Shown: positions 16,631 through 28,410, numbered from the stretch's first letter. The stretch: DNA of 64,000 nucleotides from Siphlonurus alternatus (GCA_949825025.1 OX463788.1:33839078-33903077); one strand, 5' to 3'. The notes: generated by a model from the sequence alone, not told the origin. A program made the numbers and translations.

Positions 16631-19600
16631 AGGGTACCTCGATTTATTATTCTAACAATTTGTATCGAAATATGTTAAAAAATAAAGCTGTGGCAATTGT
16701 AGCATGAAAATTTGTATAATATTATATTGCTATTATTATATATTATACAAAATCAAAGAAGAAATTGATGTATCTATGCTAATATACTGACAAATAAAAA
16801 ACTAGCAAATTGCTCAAATTATCGAGTATATTCCCAAAGGATGTGGCACTGAATAATAATTTAACAATTTAATAATATTATATATATATATATATATCAC
16901 ATATATATTATTCTGATTTAATATATAAATCTATTTATAATAATTTATAATTGAAATTTTCTTAATTGCATGCATAACCATGGTTAAAGGTTATAGTGCT
17001 ATTGCAATATATACTAATATATCGGCCCCATTTAAATATAAATATATTTTATTCACCATTTTGTATCCACTATGTTAATAGTTGGAGGTTGGATGGAAGA
17101 GTGCATGGTATTTAGGGAAGAGTGGGCCATTTGGCCTAAATCCCGCCTCTATAATAAAGACGATTTTATTAGTATTATTATGTATTTCTTACCATTTCAT
17201 CATTATTTGATTATTATTATTTTTTTTTTTTTTCATTTACTTATATACAGGGTGTTTACTTTGATTTGAACGTTTTAAAGTGATAATTAAGGATTGAAGT
17301 TCGATGGTAATATAGACATGTCATACATCAAATTAAAGCATACATTTTAAAGTTTTCAAAACTTGTATCATAAATTACATGTGCAGACTTGTCTGTTTTT
17401 GAGACGAAAAAGAAACAAAAATGAGCCGTTTTTTTGTTCAAATATCGGTGGTAACATGAAATTAAATGGCATTTTAATGTGACTGATCGCAACGTGGAAA
17501 CTTGTCAGGATGAACGCCACATGCATCTTCAAATTTTGTCAATGAACCAGAAACAGAAATGGAATGGTTAAAATTCGTAGAGAAACCACATTGTGGTAAA
17601 AAGCGTTATCCCTGGATGGGAGAAGTGCAATTTTTTTTAAATGGTCACCCATCCAATCACAAAACAGTCTTGTGTTGCTTTACTTTGGTGATCTAAGGAA
17701 AATTGACCAAACGCATTACATATCACTCCCACACCAACCTTGCAATCCAGTGAAGGATTCAACAGTTAATTTCATGTTACCACCGATATTTGAACAAAAA
17801 AACGGCTCATTTTTTTTTCTTTTTCGTCTCAAAAAAAGACAAGTCCGCACATGTAATTTATGATACAAGTTTTGAAAATGTTAAAATGTAAGCTTTAATT
17901 TGATGTATGACATGTCTATATTACCATCGAACTTCATTCCTTAATTATCACTTTAAAACGTTCAAATCAAATTAAACACCCTGTATATATAGTTATATAC
18001 TAGCTTGTATAGGAAATTACAGGCATGATAGCATTAATTGTGATGGCATCTTGCAGGATATGCCGCACAGGGTGCAGTGGCTCGCGTGGACTTGGGAGGA
18101 AGAGACCTCACTGACTACATGGCGAGACTGCTAAAGACGCGAGGCTTCCCTGGCTCGGTGACACAGCGAGCAAGCCATGTCAAAGCGGAGCTATGCTACG
18201 TGGCCAGAGATTACGAGGCAGAGCTGCAGCGCCTGCACCATGCTGGGGATATTTCTCGGTCGTATCAACTGCCTGATGGACAGGTACGTATATATATAAT
18301 TTAGTAAAACAATCATCTAAAAAACACTAAAAATTTAATTAAAAATTTTAAAAATTAAAATAAAACACATAAACTTGACTATTAATTTTTTATTTGACTG
18401 GGTTAATAGTTAATTTGTCCTTTATCTTTGGGTGTAAAATTATTTCAGGTCAATCGGAAAATAATGCTGAACAATGGCCGCCAATGGTGCCATTAGTTCT
18501 TTGAATGAATTATCGTGATCATGTCCAGCATGTAAAAAAATTCAAAATTCAAAGAGCGCTTTGACATGATCACGATAATTCATTCAAAGAACTAATGGCA
18601 CCATTGGCGGCCATTGTTCAGCATTATTTTCCGATGTTAAACCTGAAATAATTTTACACCCAAAGATAAAGGACAAATTAACTATTAACCCAGCCAAATA
18701 AAAAATTAATAGTCAAGTTTTTGTGTTATTTTAATTTTTTAAAATTTTAATTAAATTTTTAGTGTTTTTTAGATGATTGTTTTACTAAATTTTGACAATA
18801 TAGTCGCTGCAGTTCCCAAGTTTCCAATGGTGAGTATCCATCTTGACGTCACCAACCTTTAATTGTCCTGCTCTTTTACCATTTACTACTAAGAAATGAT
18901 TTTGCGCACGTAAAATTCCATACAGGAGAATTTTTCCATCGCAAATTATTAACTCCCTAAATAAGTGATCCTGTTTGCAGGTTTAAAATTACGTATTGGT
19001 ATACTAACCTAAAGCTTTTACGTTTGCTGCATGCCATGAAATTTTTATTATTAGCCTCAGTTCAGTTATTAAAGAGAGTCTAAAGAATTTTGCGGTAGTA
19101 TTAGTGTTCTGACTTCGGATTGAGAAAACGTGCGCAGAATGGTGGTTGTATAGCAGAAGTCAAAAACAGCAAAACGAAAATCATTCACTTAGAATATGAC
19201 GACCAAATTAACTGCATGGTGGATGCTTACCATATTTATATCCTCTATGTATTTCCAAAACTTGATCGTGTTTTGATTTTTTTTTCTCAAAAATTGCCTT
19301 ATTTTTTTACGAGTTACGTTTTACTAGAAAGATGGAATCTGCTAAGGGATGATATCATTATTTAAATAATGACTTGATTTCTGTTAAGCCTGTTATCGAT
19401 ATTATATTAAATCAAAATAATATCAAAGAATTACTGATTCTTTGATAATATACAGGCTGTCCTATTATAGCTATACATGCTATTGCTATTTCCTGTCACG
19501 ATCATACTGATATTATAAAATTATGTGCAGTATATTAATTTTATTTTAAATGCAAATAATTGAAATTTAATAATAATTAAATTCTTTATCGTTTGATTTA

Positions 19601-20833
19601 TCGTTCCTTTGCGCTCTTTCGTACAGCATGTATAACAAGGCATAATATCGAACCTATAATATTTATGTTTAATATCAATATATAATAACTAAAAAAAAAA
19701 AAAAAAAAACACATGATCGAGTTTTTTACTGATTTGTTTTCTTGGCGTTCGTTTTAAATTTATAACTAATTAAGCCTTGATCTAAATGCCATGCAGTCAT
19801 ATATCTTTGTTTGAAAACTGAAAAACTATATATTAGTCCTTACAACTCTTTATCTTTATTATATAATAGTCTTCCATCAAATTTGCAGTCCATTGATAAC
19901 TTCAATTAAGTTATTAAAAAAAAAATGTTTACAAATTTCTTGTCGACAACGCATATTATAAAATTATAAAATAGATGAATTTACTAAATCAATAACAAAA
20001 ATGTTGAAATATATATAAGGACTTTGCCAGTAAATAAATGGATGTTGTCCATGTCATACAAATACTAGTTGTTAGTTTTGTATATAATTGTTATTAACAA
20101 AATTATACTAAAGCTTGGAGAAATTATTAGGTGTCTGATATATATTATGTATTTATAAGATTTTAATATAATGTAAGTATAATATGTATGTTAAATAGAT
20201 AATTGTGTATACATTTTGAACTTAATTTTAATTATATATGACATTGAGAGAGAAGATAAGAAGATATTATTATGGTGTCTAAATTTGAATATTGTATGTA
20301 TCTATATTTTTTTACTGACTTATTCTACACATATATATGTATTATATATGTCAAAGAATAAAAATATATTCGATTCTATATTGATATTTTTTTACATTTT
20401 TTTTTTTTTTTTTTTTTTACAGGTGATCACAGTTGCCGAAGAACGATTCAGCTGCCCTGAAGCTTTATTCCGACCATATCTTCTTGATTCCGAGAGCAGT
20501 GGTCTTCACACAGCTGCTTTCTCATCTGTCAAAGGGTGTATTCCAGAACACCAGCATGCTCTGTACAGTAACATCGTCTTGGCTGGTGGGAGTGCTCGCT
20601 TTCCTGGACTCGCTAATCGTCTCAAGAATGAAATGAATACATTGGTGGCAGATCCCAAATTTGAATTAAATGTTCGAGATCCAATAAATAACTCTGAAAA
20701 TTTAGAACCATCTGCATGGCTAGGTGGTGCTATATTAGCTTCATTACCAACTTTTCAATCCATGTGGATAACAAGACAAGAATATGACGAAGAGGGTCCT
20801 TCTATTGTACATAGAAAATGTGATCATTTATAA
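14775..20833 (+). CDS. Diverged actin-like protein (tandem paralogue)
   Basis: Five exons, 14775-14888, 15936-16175, 16368-16506, 18057-18283 and 20423-20833, join in frame to 376 codons plus TAA. The fold signature of actin is clear ([45 protein letters not shown]), but the gene is far from canonical actin. The first phosphate loop DNGSGMCK reads EVGAERCR. The second, DSGDGVSH, reads [16 protein letters not shown] reads GGSARFPG, and the Lys336 position is Glu. The acidic N-terminus is missing; there are about five extra residues near NNSENLEP and a DHL tail. Introns 1-3 match the neighbour in position and phase; the next intron lies after DGQ instead. The frame is open throughout, so it looks like a functional gene that may bind nucleotide poorly or not at all. 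An orphan actin-related protein is the best label; a young pseudogene is less likely. Confidence 0.88.
15936..16175 (+). CDS. Actin-like gene exon 2
   Basis: Codes VAQRIPDLRDYYVGNEAE to NREKMTQ. 240 bp, phase 0 both ends, identical in length to actin exon 2. Acceptor GACCATCAG; donor GCAG|GTAACA. The residues matching the DNase I loop are almost all different. Confidence 0.9.
16368..16506 (+). CDS. Actin-like gene exon 3
   Basis: Codes VLFETFRVPAMFVALQQ to IVPVYDG. 139 bp as in actin. Phosphate loop 2 is altered: Asp157 becomes Phe, Gly158 becomes Asp and His161 becomes Tyr. Acceptor ATCCCAG; donor GACG|GTAAGT. Confidence 0.9.
16568..16625. repeat. (TA)n microsatellite
   Basis: About 29 TA units in the third intron of the actin-like gene. 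Confidence 0.95.
17246..17985. repeat. TA-flanked long palindromic element, copy 1
   Basis: About 220 bp inverted arms with ends TACAGGGTGTTTACTTTGAT and ATCAAATTAAACACCCTGTA, in TA-rich flanks. TA targets suggest a Tc1/mariner-type non-autonomous element (inference). The arms are related to those of 42367-43121. The middle holds a decayed 5S-derived SINE (separate entry). Located in intron 3 of the actin-like gene. Confidence 0.8.
17470..17712 (-). repeat. 5S-derived SINE remnant inside a palindromic element
   Basis: Carries AACTTGTCAGGATG, TTTGTCAATGAACCA, GAGAAACCACA, GGTCACCCATCC and CTTTGGTGATCT, in the same order as the minus-strand SINE at 32641-33010. More diverged than the other copies. 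Confidence 0.6.
18057..18283 (+). CDS. Actin-like gene exon 4
   Basis: Codes YAAQGAVARVDLGGRDLTDY to YQLPDGQ. It spans the site where actin has its fourth intron, so that intron is absent here. Acceptor TCTTGCAG; donor CAG|GTACGT, phase 0. A long hairpin starts 15 nt after the donor. Confidence 0.9.
18298..18792. repeat. Near-perfect long inverted repeat in intron 4 of actin-like gene
   Basis: Arms 18298-18524 and 18563-18792 are complementary along almost their whole length, with a loop of about 38 nt. Ends AATTTAGTAAAACAATCATC and its complement. Core sequences such as AATGGCCGCCAATGGTGCCA occur in both arms. No related copy in this window. It begins 15 nt after the exon 4 donor. Confidence 0.9.
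20423..20833 (+). CDS. Actin-like gene exon 5 (terminal)
   Basis: Codes VITVAEERFSCPEALFRPYL to VHRKCDHL, stop at 20831-20833. It follows a T-run and ACAG acceptor at 20422. Codons drift to A/T-ending toward the 3' end, as in the last exon of the canonical actin. Confidence 0.92.
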   Translation: MITVAEERFSCPEALFRPYLLDSESSGLHTAAFSSVKGCIPEHQHALYSNIVLAGGSARFPGLANRLKNEMNTLVADPKFELNVRDPINNSENLEPSAWLGGAILASLPTFQSMWITRQEYDEEGPSIVHRKCDHL

Positions 20834-21881
20834 ACATATTCGTGAGCTAGTTCTGTAATTTACAAGAAAGTGAATTCTTTTATTATATTTTTAACTGTAC
20901 CTTTTTTGTATGTATGCATGATGCAGCATGCATATTTGTCAATTTGTATTGTGTAATATTTATGTACACTATATACTTATATACAACATTATACAGTTCA
21001 TTTTTTATGTGGCAATGTAAAATATTATTATACTGTATTATTAGAAAAATATGCTTTAGGTCACAACTTCAATTATTTTGAAGAAGAAAGTAATTTCTTT
21101 TAACAATCTTGACTTGATGAATTAACTGTACAGTCCTCTTTACTGATGAAGCGGCCTGACGACCAAAAGCAGATGGCAATTGAAATTAATCAAGTCATCC
21201 GAGGAGACTCATTTTCACGGCAATTAAGCGCATATGGTCGTCTCGCTCAACGGTGGGTTTGTTGACGAGTGAAGGCGAGATTGACGTTTGTTCTCTTGTG
21301 GTGACGGAGTTGACGTTGGGCTTCCCAGAGCTGATGTTACATCTGTGGATTTACAAAAGATATCAGTAAAAATTGATTATTTTTTGTCCAGTAATTTGGG
21401 GGAAAAAAGTCACTGTTATTTATTATTTAATGACAGTTTTGATGATATGTTTTGAATGTTTTGATGGGTTTTGTTTAATTTTATGTATTTAAATTTATAT
21501 AATAAATTCTTATAAATACATACTCCATAAATGGGGTATGATCAGCTTTTAAGCATGCATTAGCCTTCTGTTTGTTTAATTATATACAACAGTATGTCCA
21601 ACGTTTAATTCAATACTGTAATTTTAACATGTTGATTAATATAGAAAATAAAGAATGAGCAATAAATAATGCCAATAAAATAATACAACACAACTTATTA
21701 TAAAAATAATAAATATTAAAAACAGAAAAAAAAACATTATAATAACTACTGTATAATTACTCTTATGCTCATGGCAGTTAAGATTAATATTCCTGTACAT
21801 TTTTTGTGTAACACTGCAGTTATCTGACTTGCATTCTGAGGCCGTGTCTTATAAAATTTATAATTTTAGCAAAAACTAAAC
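20834..21881. other. 3' flank of actin-like gene, no further gene seen
   Basis: Probably holds the 3' UTR of the actin-like gene. There is no close AATAAA. The patch at about 21130-21345 is less AT-rich than its surroundings but has no convincing frame or splice sites. Confidence 0.5.
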
Positions 21882-22520
21882 TTAAAGTAGAGTGAACGAT
21901 TTCATTTTTTTTTTTAAATATTTTATTTTCTAAAAATAGTTAAACTTGCCCTCTATTGAGAAATGAAAACCAAAAAATTCCATCTCAAATAGCTTCACCA
22001 CAAAAAATTCCCAAAGTTGGTGTTTCGGAGGCCTTTAACATGCATCCTTATGGAACAGAAAACAACTTTATACTCCAACTTTGTTTGAACTATGGTACCA
22101 ATTAAAAAAAAACGTACATAATCTATGATGAATTCTTTAATGGATTTTCAAATAATAAAAAAAATATGGACAAAAAATATTGAAAATCCTTATGGCAATT
22201 AACCCGCAAAAATTTCATTATTTTTTTTCGCCAAAACGGCTCCGTAAAAAAAATATATATATATTTGAAAATCCATTAAAGAATTCATCATAGATTATGT
22301 ACGTCATGGTACCATAGTTCAGACAAAATTGGAGTAAAAAGCTGTTTTCTGTTCCATAAGTATTATGCATGTTAAAGGCCTCCAAAACACCAACTTTGGG
22401 AATTTCTTGTGGTGAAGCTATTTGAGATGGAATTTTTTGGTTTTCATTTCTCAATAGAGGGCAAGTTCAACTATTTTAAGAAAAAAAAATCAAGAAATGA
22501 AATCGCTCACTCTACTTTAA
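21882..22520. repeat. TTAA-flanked MITE, family B copy 1
   Basis: A 640 bp inverted repeat with TTAA at both ends, next to AGTAGAGTGAACGATTTCAT and ATGAAATCGCTCACTCTACT. Arms share CTCAATAGAGGGCAAGTT and GAATTCATCATAGATTA. Another copy, split by a family A element, ends at 24773. Confidence 0.85.
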
Positions 22521-22644
22521 ACCACTATTTATTATAATTTATGAATGACCTGGTTCATATTAATTTTCATGAAAGACGGCTGTCTATAATAAAGATTAAT
22601 ATTTTTAAAAATGAATAAAGAGCATCAAAATTATACAAACATAT

Positions 22645-22875
22645 TACCCTGATTTTTTTATTATTATTAATTTTTTTTTTTTTTTCAGAATTTTTAGAGC
22701 CGGAAAAGTATTGCTAAAAAGTTTTGCAGAATTTGGGTTTGAACCCACACCTCGATCTTTTAGGTCCTATCCCTGTAATTTCAAAAATTTCTTAAAAATA
22801 ATTCCCAGGCTAAAAAAAAAAAAAAAAAATCAACGTTGCATCAACCTCTCTATTCACTTCTGCAATTAAAAAGTT
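22645..22875. repeat. GGAGTATCGACC-type MITE, partial copy
   Basis: Shares TACCCTGATTTTTTT, AGTATTGCTAAAAAGTTTTGC, GGGTTTGAACCCACACCTCG and AATTCCCAGGCT with the other members. Its terminal arms are largely missing. Confidence 0.6.
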
Positions 22876-23108
22876 TCATATATCATGCTTGTTCATTAAT
22901 TATATAATCAATACAATATAATATATAAATCTTTACCTGTCTCGGGAGATAACTTGACGTTCTTCTGTGATTGATATAGTCGTTGATATGTGGACCATAA
23001 AATGTCAAAATGTTATAGCTACAATCATACTAAATTTCATCAAAATAAGACTGTCGAGGAAATTAAGGCTTATAGTTGTATCCACTTCTCTGTTCTCTCT
23101 GGTTGTAT

Positions 23109-23876
23109 CTAGTGTTGTAAAAACGCACGCGCACTTTACTTTAGCGCATTTTCTAGAAAATGCGTGCGCGCACATTAGAAAGTGCGGAAAGTGCGCGCAT
23201 TTTCTTATTTGCGGGAAAATTTGAATTGCATTATAAGAACCCTAAATTTCGATATTCTGCAAGCAGTAAAGCAAAATGAAGTCGTTAAACAAGTTTTTAC
23301 TTATGAAAAGTGCATTAAAAATTAAATTCACTAATATTATTTAACTGCACAACAAATATATTATAAAAATTTATTGGAAAATACTTTAAAACTGGAACTA
23401 TTTAATCTTGGAATCTTGGGAACAATTTTAATTGCATATAAAGTGATTAAATTAGTTTTAATAGTTATATTTAACATTTTTAATTATTTTTAAGAGAGTA
23501 CACAGCTATGACCAATCAGCAAGCAGAGTGAACGCACCAATTTTTAAAAAAATGCACTTTCTATTGCGCGACCGCACATTCTAACCATGCAGGGCTAATC
23601 CTCTATTGAACCGGGTATATATAAAGTCACTCAAGACCGTTACAAAAAAAATTGGATTGTTGAAATTTGTAAACAACACGCAAATAACCCCTTTTTAACC
23701 AATAGGAAGGCGTTTCAGCAAAACGGGTTATTTCTAAGCCAATCAGAATTCAGAATTGGGCCTCCATAAGCCGGAAGGGAGTGACTATATACACCCCCTA
23801 CAATAGAGAATTAGCCCTGATTCTAACGCGTATTTTCTAAAATGCGCTGCGAACGTTCGCTTTTTTACAACACTAG
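23109..23876. repeat. CTAGTGTTGTAAAA-ended element with nested insertion
   Basis: Outer inverted ends CTAGTGTTGTAAAAACGC and GCTTTTTTACAACACTAG; subterminal GCGCATTTTCTAGAAAATGCG is itself palindromic. The ends resemble hAT-type elements. An independent element sits inside at 23590-23819. The block carries only short meaningless frames. Confidence 0.65.
23590..23819. repeat. CAGGGCTAAT-ended MITE nested in another element
   Basis: 230 bp with ends CAGGGCTAATCCTCTATTGA and complement, including GGGTATATATAAAGTCACT / AGTGACTATATACACCCCC. ATTCTAAC occurs close to both ends (immediately on the right, four bases away on the left), suggesting an 8 bp hAT-type target duplication. Confidence 0.7.
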
Positions 23877-23892
23877 TTAATTGTATCATGGA

Positions 23893-23926
23893 GCAGGGCA
23901 GTCTCCTGCGTAGGAGACTGCCCTGC
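23893..23926. repeat. Perfect 15 bp hairpin
   Basis: GCAGGGCAGTCTCCT, then GCGT, then the exact complement. It lies between two transposon blocks, beside the truncated left edge of a family B element. Confidence 0.85.
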
Positions 23927-23929
23927 ATG

Positions 23930-24773
23930 GAGGAATTGGAGGAGTTTTACTCCAACTTTTTCTGAACTATGCATTTGGTACCATTTAAAAAATACTTACG
24001 TAATCTATGATGAATTCTTGAATGAATTTTCAAAAAAAAAAAAACAAAAAAAAATTACGGGTTCGTTTTCTTGGAAAAAAATCATGAAAATCCTTAAAAC
24101 CCGCAAAAACGATTTTTTTCCGAAAAAACGGCTCCGTAATTTTTTTTTTTTTTTTATTTAAAAATCCATTAAGGGTAAGGTAACGCCACCAATGTTAAAA
24201 AAAATCCCTCTCATAAAAATTCTGAAAAAAATTTAAAATGTTCTCCTCTATACCCCCTATCAGTACCTAAAATATCAGGTATACAAATACAATCTAGTTT
24301 TTGAGTTATAAATTTTTAAAGTTGACTACTTTAACATGGAGAAATGAAACTCCCATGTTAAATTGGTCAACTTTAAAAATTCATAACTCAAAAACTAGAT
24401 CGTATTTGTATACCTGATAAGCTACTGATAGGGGGTGTAGAGGAGAACATTTTAAATTTTTTTCGGAATTTTTGTGAGGGATTTTTTTTAACATTGGTGG
24501 CGTTACCTTACCCTTAAAGAATTCATCATAGATTACGTATATAGGTATTTTTTAAATGGTAGCATAGTTCAGAAAATGTTGGAGTAAAACGCGGTTTTAT
24601 GTTCCATAAGGCTGCACGTCAAAGGCCTGCTCCGAAACACCAACTTTGGGAATTTTTTGTGGTGAAACTATTTGAGATGGAATTTTTTGGTTTTCATTTC
24701 TCAATAGAGGGCAGCTTAAACTATTTTTAGAAAATAAAATATTAAAAAAATGCAATCTCTCACTCTACTTTAA
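23930..24773. repeat. Family B MITE copy 2, interrupted by family A
   Basis: Left and right arms match those of 21882-22520 (TACGTAATCTATGATGAATTC, CTCAATAGAGGGCAGCTT, right end CTCTACTTTAA). The left terminus is missing. A complete family A element is inserted at a TTAA (24169-24517). Confidence 0.75.
24169..24517. repeat. TTAA-flanked MITE, family A copy 2
   Basis: Almost identical to 1036-1390, with the same ends GGGTAAGGTAACGCCACC and TTAA on each side. It has a short deletion in the right arm (ATATTTTA missing after CCTGATA) and sits inside a family B element. Confidence 0.85.
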
Positions 24774-24779
24774 ATAAAC

Positions 24780-25824
24780 AAATAATATAAAAAAATCTCT
24801 TATAATTATAAAAAAAAATAAGCCTAAATTACTTTATAACATGGAGAAATTTCTATAATTTATCCATATGCTTTATAATATATGGTTAAAAATGCCCTTT
24901 ATTATTGTATAATTAATCTATGCATGTATTTTTTTAAAATTAATTATATATATGCATGTAATAGCTAGCATGTATATATATAAAGCTTAATTTCCTTAAA
25001 ATATTTATTTAAGAAACAAAATGTATGCGGAGTTTGATATACACGGAGCACGTGCAATATAATATAAATTTATTTTTAATAATATATTTAGTAATATTAT
25101 ATTATCAGGCATGTGTGTGTGAAAATCGTGAATTTCCCATAAGGTCCAATGTATAATATAAGCAAAATTTATACACATAATCAACATCAATGAACTGGAC
25201 ATATATGTGTTTGTTTAATTAAATTTACTTTTTGCCAAAATAGGGTTTTGAAAGTCATCTATTAAAAGCTGAAATTTTGATTATTTCAGGTTTTACTCAT
25301 TCCGCGATGCGCAATTAAAACTATATTATGATCATATATATAATAATTATATAATAGTTAATTTTTTACTCATTTTTTCGGCTTTTTATATATCAGCTAA
25401 ACACTTTCTTCTTCGACGATCTAATATATGTGAAACAATTTTATACCTTAAAAAAAATGGTAGAAGTCGCAACATCTCTCTCCTCCCCCTCCCGTTGTCC
25501 TCACGATCCCATCTCAAATTGACATATATATATTACACCCCATCCAAAAAACTAAAATAGAAAAAAGCACAACTAGAAATAAACAAATTAATGTGTTTAT
25601 TGTAATAACAATTAATTTAATTCTTTTGTTTCACATTTTAAAAGAAACTTGCAGTAAATAAAATGGAACATATAAAAGAAACAAATTTATACAATCAAAA
25701 GTTATTGCATGAATAGAAATAGTTATAGTTTTAAAAATCATGATTAAAATTGTATACCACTTACTTTTTAATAGAACCATCAGATCGAGAGAATATAATT
25801 TTAATAGTATATGATATAATATAT
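24780..25824. other. Intergenic, nothing recognised
   Basis: AT-rich sequence between transposon blocks. No gene, RNA gene or clear repeat structure is visible. Confidence 0.5.
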
Positions 25825-26234
25825 CCCTTGTAAAAAGGAATTATACTTATTACAAATTAATAAAAAGTATAATTCCTATGCTTAATTCGCCTAATTTAGT
25901 GTAATTTCTGAATGATTAATATACTAAATTACATGATTAATTATACTAGTTTAATTTTATTATACTAAATTATAGAAATAGTATACCTCTTTAAATCATT
26001 TTGAGGCAATCACATATATATAGGGTTCAATATGTCACTTATTTTTTTTACTTTGGAAAAATGCTATTTTTGGAAAAATGCTTTTCTATAATTTAGTATA
26101 ATAAAATAAAAACTAGTATAATTAATCTGTAATTTAGTATATTAATCATTCAGAAATTATTATAAATTAGGCGAATTAAGCATAGAAATTATACTTTATT
26201 AATTTGTAATAAGTATAATTCCTTTTTACAAGGG
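25825..26234. repeat. CCCTTGTAAAAAGG-ended MITE
   Basis: 410 bp inverted repeat with ends CCCTTGTAAAAAGGAATTAT and complement; the arms repeat GCTTAATTCGCCTAATTTA and CATTCAGAAATTA-like sequence. Very AT-rich, no coding content. Confidence 0.75.
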
Positions 26235-26256
26235 ATATAGACGATGATTTTCTTCA

Positions 26257-26262
<6 letters not shown>

Positions 26263-26320
<58 letters not shown>
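26263..26320. repeat. (TA)n microsatellite
   Basis: About 29 TA units close to the right end of the 25825-26234 element. Confidence 0.95.
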
Positions 26321-26323
<3 letters not shown>

Positions 26324-26329
26324 CACACA

Positions 26330-27224
26330 ATAATGATACTGCTGTAGACTCAAGTGTAAATTTTAATGTAATATTGGCATTATTTTCCGAAGAGATAATA
26401 TTGTATATATTTATGTAATTATCTTATAATATACTTGACTTCACAGATAAAAAGAAGCTATATAGGTTCAAAGAAGTAGATAAAATCCCTTTTAGCTTGA
26501 AATGAAAATTAATTTAATTATATAAAAGTATGTTATAGTTTTACTATTACTTATTATATGAAAACAAAATAAAAACAAAATATAAAAATGAACATCATAT
26601 TTATATTTACACACATTTCGTTATAGCTCTGAATATTTTTATACAGCTATTTGAAAATTTGATTACATGTCGGTATTTTACATGAAAATATATATTTAAA
26701 AAAAAAGCTAGTGAACCTAACCATAACCACATTATAATTTGAGCTGCCAAAATATATATTTGACAGAAATAACAGTGCTGATATATGAAGGTTTCTTCTT
26801 CGAAAAAAAAAAAAAAAAAAAGCAAGGTAAGGTAAGGTTTATAAACATTTAAAATTTTACATCTACATTATACTTTTTATAAGAGCTCTGAAGTTATAAA
26901 ATTCAAAACTGAATTGACCGTTAATAGGGCCAACAACCTTGTACAGTGTTTCATATAAGAAGTTATAATCTTTATTTTTACATTATTACATTAAAAACTT
27001 CAAACAACACATTTTCTATTGGTTCACACAGAATCTTTTCAATTGATACTAACTTATGAGGTTACAAAAATATATAATATTATAAATATATATATTTTTA
27101 GCATAGACTTCTAGTCTTTAATTAAGTAAATTATTCTTAGTTGAAAAAAAAGCATACAATCAAATATCAAACTTAAAGGTATCATAATTATTAAGAAAAG
27201 GACAGACAAAAAAACAGCAATTAC
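26330..27224. other. Intergenic, nothing recognised
   Basis: AT-rich stretch with a short A-run near 26802. No gene or repeat family recognised. Confidence 0.5.
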
Positions 27225-27560
27225 TTAAGGGTATAAGGTAACATGCCCAATGTTAAAAAAATTCCCACACAAGAATATTATGATTATTATCTGCGCTTAA
27301 AATGTTCTCCTTTCATCGCTCCTATTAGTAGCTAAAATATCAGGTATACAAATTTGATTTAGTGTTTGAGTTTTTAATTTATAAAGTTGACTAATTTAAC
27401 ATGGAGGAATGGAACTTCTATGGTAAATTAATTTTAGTCAACTTTAAAAATTAATAACAAAAAAACTAGATTGAATTTATGTACCTGATATTTTAGCTAC
27501 TGATATATAGGGGATGCAGAGGAGAACATTTTAAGATACTGTAGTTTCATAATTTTCATT
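27225..27560. repeat. TTAA-flanked MITE, family A, decayed copy
   Basis: Begins TTAAGGGTATAAGGTAACAT and retains AAAATATCAGGTATACAAAT and AACATGGAGGAATGGAACTT. The right terminus is no longer recognisable. Clearly older than the other three family A copies. Confidence 0.7.
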
Positions 27561-27645
27561 TGAAAGGTTATTCACAAAATTTTTAATACATGATCTTGCC
27601 GCTGGTCCCAAGAAAGCACACAATAAATAAATCAAACAATAATTG

Positions 27646-27691
<46 letters not shown>

Positions 27692-28410
27692 ATTTTGACC
27701 TTAATAAAAAGTAAAGTATATTTGTTCTTCAAGATCTACGCTACACTGCAGTGTTGCTTTGGGGACAAAGCAGCCATGCCCTTTCCTAGGAATTGCCACA
27801 CTACCATTGCAGCAGCAGAGATTTAAATTAAAAGGAAAAATTAACAAGTCACAAGTTGTGTCTCTTCTCTTCTTAAATAATTAATCAGATCAGGTAAATT
27901 ATAATCATAATTAGCATGGAATTAGTGTGTGATATAAAATATTCAAATATTCATCATTACTTTCAATTTTTAGTGGGTTGTGAGATCTGAGGTGTTTTTC
28001 TGTCTTTACAATTACAAAAAAAAAAAAAAAAAAAAAAAAAAAGAAGAAGAAGAAGAAGATAATACCGAGTTGTTGACATATTTGTTCAATGTAAATACTG
28101 GCAGTCAACAACAACAGACCGTGTGACTCTATATAATATCCCCCTCCCCCCACAAAAAAATCAATTAACTATAATAAACAATAAAATATCTAAAGTGATG
28201 TTTACCTACTTTCTTTATATTTTGCAAGATTAAGAAATATCCGAAATATGTTGTAAATTATGAGAAAAATTGCACATATTAAATATAACAGCTAAAAATT
28301 TAAGGTTTAATTATTTAACTTGCACAGATTTTACCTTAATTTCATGAAAATAAAGTAACTTCACAACACTTGATTGACTATTAGAAAAAACAGAAACAAT
28401 TATTTTGTTC
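27561..28410. other. Intergenic with long A-runs
   Basis: Contains an A-run of about 40 bases (27648-27689) and another at about 28015-28042 followed by (GAA)n. No gene evidence. Confidence 0.5.
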
